Positions 55,205 through 64,000 of a DNA stretch of 64,000 nt are shown piece after piece. The notes under the pieces were generated by a model. It was not told the origin of the DNA. It was given only the letters and a program-made list of their open reading frames with translations, and searched no databases. This DNA comes from Schistocerca nitens (taxonomy: Eukaryota > Arthropoda > Insecta > Orthoptera > Acrididae). Each line of letters begins with the position of its first letter. The first letter of the stretch is position 1. The stretch spans positions 539,235,383 to 539,299,382 of the forward strand of contig NC_064621.1 in assembly GCF_023898315.1 (NCBI RefSeq), read 5' to 3'. The translations under genes were made by a program, and so were the position numbers.

Positions 55205-56192
55205 CCTGCCTAACATCGTGTAGGGCCCCCGCAAGCACGCATAAGTGCCACAACACGACGTGGCATGGACTCGACTAATGTCTGAAGTAGTGCTGGAGGG
55301 AACTGACACCATGCATCCTGCAGGGCTGTCCAAAAGTGCGTAGGAGTACGAGGGGGTGGAAATCTCTTCTAAACAGCACGTTGCAAGGCATCCCGGATAT
55401 GCTAAATAATGTTCATGTCTCGGGAGTTTGAACTCTGAAGAGTGTTCCTGAAGACACTCTGCAACAATTCTGGACGTGTGCTGCATCGAATTGTCCGGCT
55501 GGAATTTCCCAAGTTCGTCGGAATGCACAATGGACATGAATGGATGCATGTGATCAGACAGGATGCTTATGTGCGTGTTACGTTTCAGAGTCGTATCTGT
55601 ACGTATCATGGGTCCCACATCACTCCAACTGCACACGCCCCACACCATTACAGAGCCTCCACCAGCTTGAACAGTCTCCTGCTGATATGAAAGGTCATTG
55701 GGTTCATGAGGTTGTCCCCATACCCGTACACGTCCATCCGCTCGATACAATTAGAAGTCCGACCAGGCAAAATGTTTCCAGTCATCAAGTGAGGCGTACA
55801 GCTTTGTGTCGTGCAGTCATCAAGGGTAAAAGAGACTGTCTTCGTCCTCGAAAGCCCATATCGATGATGTTTCGTTGAATTGTTCGCATACTGACACTTG
55901 TTGAAGGCCCAGCATTGAAATCTGCAGCATTTGGCGAAAGGGTTGCACATCTGTCATGTTGAAAGATTCTCTTCAGTCGTCGATGGTCCCATTCTTGCAG
56001 AATCTTTTTCTTGCCGCAGCGATGTTGGAGATATGATGCTTTACCGGATTTCTGATATTCAGTGTTCTCTCTTGAAATGGTCGTGCGGGAAAATCCCCAC
56101 TTCACCGCTACCTCGGAGATGTTGTGTCCCATCGCTCGTGCGCCGACCGTAACACCACATTCAGACTCACTTAGATCTTGATAACCTGCCAT
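55205..56192 (-). pseudogene. Tc1-like transposase, family G, internally deleted
   Basis: Starts MAGYQDLSESECGVTVGARA at 56192. Helix-turn-helix EVAVKWGFSRTTISRENTEY; SYLQHRCGKKKILQEWDHRR linker; TIQRNIIDMGFRGRRQSLLP second DNA-binding region. A deletion at about 55775 removes the first catalytic block between TARHKAVRLT and the later frame. Then VRVWGQPHEPNDLSYQQETV, GGGSVMVWGVCSWSDVGP and GKFQPDNSMQHTSRIVAE (second catalytic D), with a frameshifted third block. Inactive. Confidence 0.8.
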
Positions 56193-56303
56193 TCTAGCAG
56201 CAGTAACCGATCTAACAACTGCGCCAAATAGTTGTTGTCTTATATAGGCGTTTCCGACCGCAGCGCCGTATTCTGCCTGTTTGCATATATCTGTATTTGA
56301 ATA

Positions 56304-56511
56304 GCCGCGCGGAATTAGCCGAGCGGTCTCAGGCACTGTAGTCATGGACTGTGCGGCTCGTGCCGGCGGAGGTTCGAGTCCTCCCTCGGGCATGGGTGTG
56401 TGTGTGTATGTCCTTAGGATAATTTAAGTAGTGTGTAAGCTTAGGGACTGATGACCTTAGCAGTTAAGCCCCATAAGATTCCACACACATTTGATCATTT
56501 TTCTGTATTTG
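56304..56511 (+). repeat. SINE family 2, full-length
   Basis: tRNA-like head GCGCGGAATTAGCCGAGCGG with B box GGTTCGAGTCC. Body GTCCTTAGGATAATTTAAGT and tail TTCCACACACATTTGA. The 14-bp duplication TCTGTATTTGAATA is at 56290-56303 and 56512-56525. Confidence 0.92.
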
Positions 56512-56819
56512 AATAAGCATGCTTATACCAGTTTCTTCTGTGCTTCAGTGTATATTAATGCTGACCAAGTTCAGTTGCTGGTAATAATTGTTCCGACAAA
56601 CTAGCTGTGCAGCGCTGCAGTCTTACCTCAGACTTATTCTCTTAAAAATTAACAACATTATTCAAAATTTATATTCCTTTCGCCTTTCAATGTTTACATC
56701 TTATATACAAGCGTCGTTCAATAAGTAATGCCCCAAATTTAATTTCTGAGAACATAGTTATTGTTAAGAGTTAGAATTTGGTGACAATATACATCAACAT
56801 GTCTTGTCCACGTCCTAAT

Positions 56820-57682
56820 TTTCTACGTAGTCTCTATCACGTTCTATGGCCGTAAGCCAACGTTGTGGAAGAGCATCTATTCCCTGCTGGTGAAAGCACT
56901 TGTGCTGTAGGCGTAGCCATGTTTTCACTGCATAACTGACAGTCTCATCATCTTCAGAGAATCTTTAAGCAGTCGGCACGAATAATGGCATCCGCAAGAT
57001 TCAGCATGTCTGGAGCTGTGGCTGTGGCAGGACGTCCCGAGCGTGGATGATCAGGGAGCTCTGTTTCTGCATTTCCTGAGGCTGTAACTTTCTTTACCCA
57101 TCACCCAGTTGTATTCCTATCAACTGCAGTATCACCATACACTGCACACAAATGTTTATGATTTCTCCAACAGTTTATTGAACGTAACTTCTTCTACAAT
57201 ACAATAGCTGCCTGTACAATAGATGTAGACGTCCGTCGATCTATCCGGATATGTGGTTCCTCTCGGTCGGCTGGTACTTCGATCGGCGGTGCAGTACAGC
57301 GGCTTCGGTGAAATCTTCTCGGAGACTCTGCTATAGCGGTTGCCATTAGCAGCGGACGAAGACTGGTCTGCCTTCGACCGGCCGGGCCTATATAGTGAGC
57401 TGGAGCCAACAGAAACCCGGCATAGGAATCCGTGGCCGGATATGGCGCGGCGACCACTGCAAGGAAAGGTTCCTATTAATCGACTGGAATCTTCGGCGTG
57501 TTTACCTGAAGTCTTCGCCTGTTTGGCTGTTGGTTTGTTTCCCTCATAGCGTGACTGTTATGCGGTGCTGCCTGCCATTTAGGGGAACCCGATGGCAGAC
57601 AGTACATTCACCACGGTTTCTTTTTCTGCACACAATTCAATAACAGCACGCTGCTTGTAAAGTGAGTCGTATGCAGACGCCA
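56820..57682 (-). pseudogene. SETMAR-like mariner transposase relic
   Basis: Starts MASAYDSLYKQRAVIELCAE at 57682, then is split by an insertion. It continues KHLCAVYGDTAVDRNTTG, stop, WVKKVTASGNAETELPDHPR, SGRPATATAPDMLNLADAII. The C-terminus is HQQGIDALPQRWLTAIERDR, DYVEN. The catalytic middle is deleted. N-terminal helix-turn-helix and C-terminal HQQGxxxLxxRW blocks are typical of the SETMAR/GVQW-like mariner group. Confidence 0.7.
57172..57612. repeat. Unidentified ~440-bp GC-rich insertion, possibly an LTR
   Basis: It interrupts the mariner frame between CAEKE and KHLCAVYGD. It is GC-rich with a CTATATAG word near 57388 that could be a TATA box. No pol III boxes, no inverted termini and no duplication resolved. 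Confidence 0.35.
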
Positions 57683-57736
57683 TTTTGAAGCTATGATACG
57701 GCTCTGCCATCTGCCAGAACGGTTCGGAACTTCACC

Positions 57737-57922
57737 AAAGAAATGGTTCTAAGCACTATGGGACTTAACATCTGAGGTCATCAGTCCCCTAGACTCAGAA
57801 CTACTTAAACCTAAGCACATCACACACATCCATGCCCGAGGCAGGATTCGAACCTGCGACCGTAGCAGCAGCGCGGTTCCGGACTGAAGCGCCTAGAACC
57901 GCTCGGCCACAGCGACCCGCGA
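57737..57922 (-). repeat. SINE family 1 in mariner relic
   Basis: Flanks AACTTCACC at 57728-57736 and 57923-57931. The tail lacks the terminal CATTTGAA segment and the body has a small deletion. Confidence 0.85.
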
Positions 57923-58299
57923 AACTTCACCGGCACACAGAGCAAACATCAAATGTGAAGCCCCATCGAGGACGTTTGTCTCTGTATATTAATGGCTTTT
58001 TAAAAAGCATATGGGGCTTTACTTATTGAACGATCCTCGTATCCTTGCTGTCTTTTGCAATAAGTCAACAGATACAATCACAAGTCAACACAGCACTACC
58101 GAATACGTCCGTCACCTATCACACTTCAGCTAAGAAAGTGTCAGACTTCGCAGAGGCAAAGACTGTGCCAAAACAAGACCAAAGATTATTTAACAGTAAC
58201 GTAATTTGCTCTTTCTCTGACGTGCACGTCGATAACTTACAAAAATCAAAGCGACATGACCGTCTCACAATGGCTACTTGAAGTGGAAACGCGAAGGAA

Positions 58300-58759
58300 C
58301 AACCACAGCTGACCCTATAACAGACATACCTCATGTACTGACGGACAAGACCGTCGAGCATTACGGAGGGTGACTGTATTAAAACGCACGAAATCAGCGG
58401 AGTGTATCACTCATCAGCTCCAGAGATCTACCAGCAGTCCAGCCACACAGTGGCTGTGCTTAGCAAGTTAAAAGGAATGGAGGACAACTGTCGAGAAGCT
58501 TCTCGTAACCCATAAATTTTTGTAGTCGGTGATAAGCGACGCTAGAGGTAGTGTAAACAGCTTCGCCACTGGATCATGGGTGGGTGGAAACGAATGATTC
58601 AGAGTGACGAATCACGCTACACCCCCTGTCAGTGCGATGGAGGAATTTGGGTTTGGCGAGTACATGGAGACCTTTGCCCGCGACCATGGGAAGTGAGTGG
58701 CGAAGCATTACGAGTTGCTTAGGACACATTACAGTGCTCTCCGTAATTTCCGAGTAGTG
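58300..58759 (+). pseudogene. Tc1-like transposase fragment
   Basis: Blocks in changing frames: RTDKTVEHYGG-like linker, ARNQRSVSLISSRDLPAV, WKRMIQSDESRYTPCQCDGG (first catalytic D), IWVWRVHGDLCPRPWEVS. The rest is lost at the junction with the composite repeat. Confidence 0.55.
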
Positions 58760-58772
58760 TCTGTTTAATACT

Positions 58773-59272
58773 AGAATGAGATTTTCACTCTGCAGCGGAG
58801 TGTGCGCTGATATGAAACTTCCTGGCAGATTAAAACCGTGTGCCGGACCGAGACTCGAACTCGGGACCTTTGCCTTTCGCGGCCAGGTTTCATATTAGCG
58901 CACATTCCGCTGCAGAGTGAAAATCTCATTCTGGAAACATCTCCCAGGCTGTGGCTAAGCCATGTTCCCGCAATATCCTTTCTTTCAGGAGTGCTAGTTC
59001 TGCAGGGCTCGCAGGAGAGCTTCTGTAGCCGGCACGGTAGCTCAGCGTGTTCAGTCAGAGGGCTGAGTGCTCTCTGTAATAAAAAAAAAAAACTGAGTCA
59101 GGGAATCAACGATCAACTTGAACGGATGTCTTGTGACGTCCGCCCAGATCAAACGCAACGAACTATATCGAAGAAAAAAAAAAAAAAAGTGGTGGAGCAA
59201 TTGCCCGCGAAGGGCAAAGGTTCCGAGTTCGAATCTCGGTCCGGCACACAGTTTTAATCTGCCAGCAAGTTT
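58773..59272 (+). repeat. Composite tRNA-headed repeat with nested SINE family 6
   Basis: Two family 7 halves in opposite orientation (58773-58883 reverse, 58884-59027 plus 59195-59272 forward) surround a family 6 SINE at about 59028-59194, which has two A-runs. The duplication TCTGtTTAATACT/TCTGcTTAATACT is at 58760-58772 and 59273-59285. Confidence 0.75.
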
Positions 59273-59285
59273 TCTGCTTAATACT

Positions 59286-60109
59286 GCTGTTATAAATATC
59301 ATGATTTTTAGAGTTTTTATCCGCTTCGTGTCTTCCGTAATTTAAAACTTACGTTCAGTGAATCTCGGTGTTTACAAGCTAGTGTTCATGTCTGACCGCC
59401 GTCTAGTCGTTACATGTTGCTCTGTCTTCAATGCAGTGCTTTACATTATTTCCTCACAGCGTCGCTTTAAGATTGTTGTTAGAAAATATCGTGCTTTTTA
59501 GTTTTCATTCACTTCGTGTCTCCTACTACCTGCATTCGACGAACATCTGTCGTGTTATTCTACGTATGCCTGACACCTGGAAGTTAGGTGCAGAAGTCAC
59601 TGAAAGATAAGTATGTAGTAATTATCACTTTATAACTGTTTAAGTGTGTTGTTGCACTTTTTAGTTCAGCAATTGGTGTGTGAGAAACATGTCAGGATTG
59701 TGGATTGGTGCTTCGCTGGGTAGAATGTAGTGGGGAAGTCGACAAAGTGTCAGATAAGGCTCTCCCTTGGGGTTGTAGATAATGTAGTCGAGACAAAACA
59801 ATTTTGGAACGGGCAGAATTAGAAAGGGCATATTTTGAATCAGGAAAGAGACAATGGAAGCTGGGAGAAGCTGGTAAGTAATAGGCAAAAGGAGAAAACC
59901 TCGGAAACAACAATTCAAATTCCAATTAGCAATCAGTCTGACTCGTTACGTGAAGTAGGTGAAGAGCCTTACCCAGTTTTTGAGCTAAGTAGAGTGCAGA
60001 AGACTTATAGGAACGATTTTAAGGCTTGGTGTGTAGAAAAATCACGTAGAATTGCAAAAACAGTCATCAGTGATGTAAATGCTTGTAACAGGAAAACGTG
60101 GTGCTGAAG
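59286..60109 (+). other. No recognised gene; one 90-aa frame
   Basis: A + frame at 59835-60107 (MNQERDNGSWEKLVSNRQKE, acidic and Lys-rich) has no family I recognise. Near 59290-59370 and 59470-59560 a weakly similar segment (AAATATCxTGxTTTT, CTTCGTGTCT) occurs twice. Confidence 0.35.
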
Positions 60110-60590
60110 CCTTAAAACCGGGACTATGGAGCGATGGAAGAACGTCGTTCAGTCGGATTAGCCTTGTTCCACAATGTTCCCAACTTCTGGCCGAGGTTAC
60201 CTCCCAATAGCGAAATTTGGCAGGGTTTCGGTGATAATTTGGGCAGACATATCGTCTCATCGTCTCATGGTTACTCTGCAAGATCGCATTACTTCCAAGG
60301 ATTATGAGACGAGTCTGGGTGATCAGTTCCATCCCATTGTACAATGTTTGTTCCCCGATGGTGATGTTATGTTATGGCCCCTGTTCACACAACTCTTGTC
60401 GTTCATATCTGGTTTTATTACCACGAGGATGAATTGTCGCAGCCCCCCGGGCCACCACGATCACCAGATAATATTACTGAGCCTTTGTAGTGTACTTTGG
60501 AGAGAAGAATACGTGGTCGCTATCCAATTCCATCAACATTACGTCAGCTTGCCGCTATATTGCAGGAAGAATAGTATAAGAGAAAGCACA
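60110..60590 (+). pseudogene. Tc1-like transposase fragment
   Basis: Blocks: RWKNVVQSD then a stop (first catalytic D), MFPTSGRGYLP, GRVSVIIWADISSHRLMVTL, DRITSKDYETSLGDQFHPIV, QCLFPDGDVM with a broken second catalytic block, and a frame-shifted PRSPDNITEPLWSVL, IRGRYPIPSTLRQLAAI. This is one Tc1 subfamily with its N-terminal third missing. Confidence 0.6.
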
Positions 60591-60595
60591 CTGAA

Positions 60596-61440
60596 TAGGA
60601 GGGTGTCGAGGTCCATATACATGACACTGGTTAGAAATCTGATGTACGCAGCTCCCGTCTGGGGACACGCAGCTCCTACACGCCTGCGACGCCTGCAGAT
60701 CATACAGAACAAAGTGCTACGCATCATTAGCAACGCTCCACGCTACACACGCACCGCGGATCTTCACAATGAATACCACCTTGAAACCCTCAAGGAAGTA
60801 TTCAAAAAACACGCCATACGACTATACAGGGACTCTAGACACTCGAACAATCGTTTCATCCTTACTCTGGGAAACTATGATCACAACCACAGGTGGAAGC
60901 ATAAGCGGCCAAAGACAATACTGCCTAGTGCAAAGCACCTATGGGAAGCTAACATACACCAACAAGCGACAAACGTCGGCAAGTCCCAGTATATCAGCAA
61001 CGTTGACTGGACATACCAGCTGCTATTATAGCCGACCAACAGGCTACAGCAGGGAAACCGACGAGCTCGCCCACTGACGCACAAACAAATCGCCAACATC
61101 ACCCTACACTGTGCATCTGATGTATGACCTATCGGACACAAAACAATGATGAACCTGTTACAGGTATGCTGACGCTGATCGAGAGATCAACACCGGCACC
61201 CAGCGGCAGCCGCCGAGTAACAGCACCGTACAACGTCAAAGGTGATACCCACTACTAACAAAGCCTACCCTTGCATGACCTATCGCAGACAGCAAGACAT
61301 CCGCGACTGCTCTTACTACCCGAACTATCGCAGAGGTTTTTTCCCCTTGGCTCTCGCCTTGGCACTTCTTTCCTCTCTGCCCTACAAACCGCTACCCTTC
61401 GTTCGACTTTCGATCCAATCTATCTCCAGATGAGTGCGTA
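60596..61440 (+). mobile_element. Jockey-like LINE, 3' end only
   Basis: Coding to 61031: RSIYMTLVRNLMYAAPVWGH, AAPTRLRRLQIIQNKVLRII, SNAPRYTRTADLHNEYHLET. This is the post-RT C-terminus of Jockey-clade LINEs (LYKTLIRPILTYAAPVWG, LQxxQNKVLRxIxxAPRY). It is followed by about 400 bp of 3' non-coding sequence, right boundary uncertain. The upstream RT and endonuclease are absent. By coincidence it is in frame with the Tc1 fragment before it. Confidence 0.7.
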
Positions 61441-62439
61441 TTAATGGTTAATCTTAACCAGGCGTACGCAAACATCGCAGTACCCACATCGTGAAACACC
61501 TCACTTTAGTGAAAACTAATCCTTATGCAGAGATGTCAGTAGACCTTTTGAGTTGTATCATGCCGGTGTGGGCGTGGAGGGGCTCCACCTCTATTAAAAA
61601 TATAAGAGACCCCTGAGAGCCATATACGACCTGTATTCGTTCATTCTGAGACTACTGCAAGCTGTTTTGAATGCCAACGGTTTTCCTACATAGTATTAGA
61701 CATGCTAATGAGTTGTGTTTGCTGTGTTTCCATACTTTTTCAGCCCTCTTAAGCTCTGCTGCACATTCGACTTGTGAAAGGAGCGGGGAATTCTCCAGAT
61801 TATCTGTGTAATGTTACCTCCTTCGTATGGTGTTAATTTTTTGTGATTTTAAATTTAAATAAGAGTGTAAAATGTTGGCGACGGAAGGGGACATCACACT
61901 GCCAGCAAAAAGATAAAACATATAGCTGTGAAAATTAGAGGAAGGCATTGAACCTTACACTGCTCTTGCGGTACAAAGTAGTTCCAGAGAGTATTTCATT
62001 GCTCATTAGAGTTTTGTTGAGGGCCCAGAAGGTGTCCATGGAAAGCAGTAAACTTGGGGACACAACACCATATATTGTTAACTGTCAGTGCAAAGGAACA
62101 GTTTGCATAACAGTTACTAGTATCGCTTGTGGTCGAAATTCGATCAACTGCGTCAATTGACCTCATCTGTGATAGCGAATGTCACGTATCTTAAAGTGTC
62201 TGAAATTTTAGCCGCTGAACTGATCCGTGACAAATTCTGCATCGTAGCTACGCGTATTCTAGAAATAATTTTTTTTATTTCTCTTTCATTGTTCGATTAT
62301 TTAAAGGGAATCTTTGATATACTGCACTGTAAATTCATCAAACCAAAATTACAGTTCTCAGAATTATATGAAATTATGTTCAGTGCACATTTAAAAGTAT
62401 CTTTCAGAACGACAATAGAATCATCGTTCTCAACACCTG
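61441..62439. other. No recognised feature
   Basis: AT-rich, nothing recognised. Confidence 0.4.
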
Positions 62440-62965
62440 CATTATTCCTATTTCTTTCCCTACGCACAAATTGTGTCTCGCTAGCTCTTCGTCTTTCAGT
62501 CCGATCCGTTAACATTCTTCTTCGAGGCATAGCCTAAAACAGATATAGTTTCCTTATAATAAGGGACGTTGTGGCTACCAAAAATGAAGACACTGAAAAT
62601 TAGGAACGCAGGGAATTTTGTGATGACGTCTTCAAACGAACAGAGAATTAGTTCCGTTCTATACCAAAGAAAGTGAAAAAGAAACACGCTAATAAACAAT
62701 GGCTTCTTTACTACGTTTCGTTTTCCACTGTTGATAACATCGACGACGTAGCATTTGCAGCATTGTAGCTGTCCGGCATACTTGCGTCACTGCAAATGAA
62801 CTATCTGCAACATTTCAACATGAACATCCATAGAATGCTACTTCACGAAACGTTGCGTTCGTGAGTCGTTTCTACCGTAGCACCTGATCGTTATGAGTGT
62901 TAGAAGTTGATAGCAATGTCAGAGAGAAATGAAAGCTTTTCTCAAATGTATGTGTCTATTCCAAA

Positions 62966-63034
<69 letters not shown>

Positions 63035-63870
63035 TACTCCTGATGGCTATTAAAATTCGGCATTTCAATTTTCGATGCTCACGTATTAGTATTATGATCG
63101 CTGAATAAAACAGATGCATTATCATTATGAATGTCCACATGCTACATTTCTCTAAGCAAAAATGGTGTCCGTCTAGATGAGCATCTTTCACTCTAACCCC
63201 AATGGTAGTCTCCTTCCAGGCATACCCTAAAACAAATATAGTTTCCACATAATAAGGGACTTCGGAAGTCGTAGTGATTCAAAACAAAGATATTAAAAAT
63301 TAGGAACTTACTTCAAATTTTCTGGTAATGGCAGCAAATGACCGCCCAGTTATTCTTACAGACAATTTAGAGAAATAATGACGCCAATATACAAAGTTAT
63401 TTACTTCGATGCTACGATATACTGATTTTCACTACTGACATCATCATCGACCTAGCAGTTGTTGCTGCCCAGTATGTATGTATTACTGGAAAAGAACCAT
63501 GTAAACATGAGAGCCCCTAGGATGTGATTTCACGAAATGTTTTTAACTTTCGAGTGTCATTTCTACCACAGCACCTCATCGGTGCTCAGGACTGATGGTG
63601 GTAGCTCTTCAATATTCGATGTTCATGTATTGGAGCTTTTAATGCGTGATAGACAATGTAACTCAGTATTATGGGTGTCAAAGCTTCAATTTCCTTTTCC
63701 CACTCTTAACGGCTACATACACACGTTATTTTTTCTTTGTCTCCATCTACGGCAAAGTAACTTTCGAATTATATAAGGACCATTGGGTTCCTTGTAAAAT
63801 TAATATTAAAAATCAGTATTTCAATTTTCGTGTTCACGTATTAGTACTTATGATTATAATCGGACTTCGT
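62440..63870 (+). repeat. Diverged tandem array, ~700-bp units
   Basis: GGCATAGCCTAAAACAGATA and ATATAGTTTCCTTATAATAA near 62526 recur as GGCATACCCTAAAACAAATA and ATATAGTTTCCACATAATAA near 63220. TTTCTACCGTAGCACCTGAT (62868) recurs as TTTCTACCACAGCACCTCAT (63560). A CATTTCAATTTTCGATGCTC word (63061) recurs near 63810. About two units plus part of a third are present. Confidence 0.6.
62969..63033 (+). repeat. (GT)n microsatellite
   Basis: About 32 GT units inside the first unit of the tandem array; absent from the second. Confidence 0.97.
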
Positions 63871-64000
63871 TAAAGACACAGATTGCAGTTCCACCTATAA
63901 ATGCTCAAATGTGAGTACGACAGCGCACTTATGACGTGCGATCGCTGCGTTACCAAATTGACTACTTCCAATTAGTTTAACAGGCTGAAAAATGTTGAAA

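Larger units (their letters stand above)
55178..56550 (-). mobile_element. Tc1-like transposon, family G, with nested SINE
   Basis: TA at 55176-55177 and 56551-56552. The left end is CACTGAGAAGCCAAAGAAAA; the right on the other strand is CACTGAAGCACAGAAGAAAC. It is the least interrupted copy of the family also present at 6575-7348 and 15153-21370. A SINE (56304-56511) sits near the right terminus. Confidence 0.88.
56707..58039 (-). mobile_element. SETMAR-like mariner with two insertions
   Basis: TA at 56705-56706 and 58040-58041. The left end CAAGCGTCGTTCAATAAGTA and the right on the other strand CGAGGATCGTTCAATAAGTA are TIRs. The interior holds a decayed transposase on the - strand, an LTR-like insertion (about 57172-57612) and a SINE (57737-57922). 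Confidence 0.8.

Noticed and set aside
1..64000. CRISPR arrays, operons, phage or bacterial defence systems
   Set aside because: No spaced short palindromic arrays, no ribosome-binding-site-led gene series. Sequence character is that of an insect nuclear genome.

Overview
The window is a gene-poor, repeat-saturated stretch of a large insect genome. The best guess is an orthopteran of the locust/grasshopper type (Schistocerca-like). This rests on one tRNA-derived SINE family present in about 18 copies, several more tRNA-headed SINE families, many Tc1/mariner relics, an RTE-type LINE with a short CAA-rich 3' tail, and long CT/CA, GA, TA and GT microsatellites. The organism is inferred from recognising these repeats, not from a host gene. 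I found no host protein-coding gene and no convincing functional tRNA or rRNA gene. Almost every translated stretch that looks like a protein is a transposase or reverse transcriptase relic.

Layout. 0.5-2.3 kb: a PIF/Harbinger relic disrupted by a 153-bp element that also occurs just outside it. 2.9-4.3 kb: a Tc1-like element holding a SINE. 5.1-6.1 kb: a possible Ty3/gypsy pol tail. 6.6-7.3 kb: a Tc1 relic (family G). 7.7-10.3 kb: an LTR-like region split by a nearly intact Tc1 element. 11-12 kb: a SINE and a CT/CA microsatellite. 13.0-13.6 kb: a LINE RT relic cut by a Tc1-like element. 15.1-21.4 kb: a four-element nest. 21.6-22.1 kb: a 476-bp element with a perfect 13-bp target-site duplication (TSD). 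22.5-24.0 kb: a mariner relic with two SINEs. 24.8-25.25 kb: a polypurine tract. 25.9-28.0 kb: mariner and Tc1 relics. 28.06-30.46 kb: a Mutator-like (MULE) element holding a mariner. 31.2 kb: a LINE C-terminus. 32.3-33.9 kb: the only structurally intact transposon, with a 361-aa open transposase and 168-bp terminal inverted repeats (TIRs). 35.2 kb: a pogo/Tigger C-terminus. 37.0-37.5 kb: a fold-back element. 37.6-41.0 kb: a second four-level nest. 41-42.3 kb: a mariner relic with two SINEs. 43-50 kb: SINEs, an LTR-like element with (TA)n, a TIR element and a 142-bp-armed hairpin. 51.3-58.0 kb: four consecutive Tc1/mariner relics with SINEs. 58.3-61.4 kb: Tc1 fragments, a composite tRNA-like repeat and a Jockey-like LINE tail. 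62.4-63.9 kb: a diverged tandem array.

How the parts relate. Elements interrupt one another with recognisable target-site duplications: TA for Tc1/mariner, 11-14 bp for SINE and RTE copies. Relative insertion orders can therefore be read directly. SINE and RTE insertions have the same TSD lengths, and both include 5'-truncated copies. This fits mobilisation of the SINEs by a LINE by target-primed reverse transcription, although the SINE and RTE 3' ends do not look alike. I see no undescribed cellular system here. The most noteworthy items are the intact mariner-like element with 47-residue D-D spacing, the Tc1 relics with 32-residue D-E spacing, the 153-bp element with a 9-bp TSD, and the two four-deep nests.
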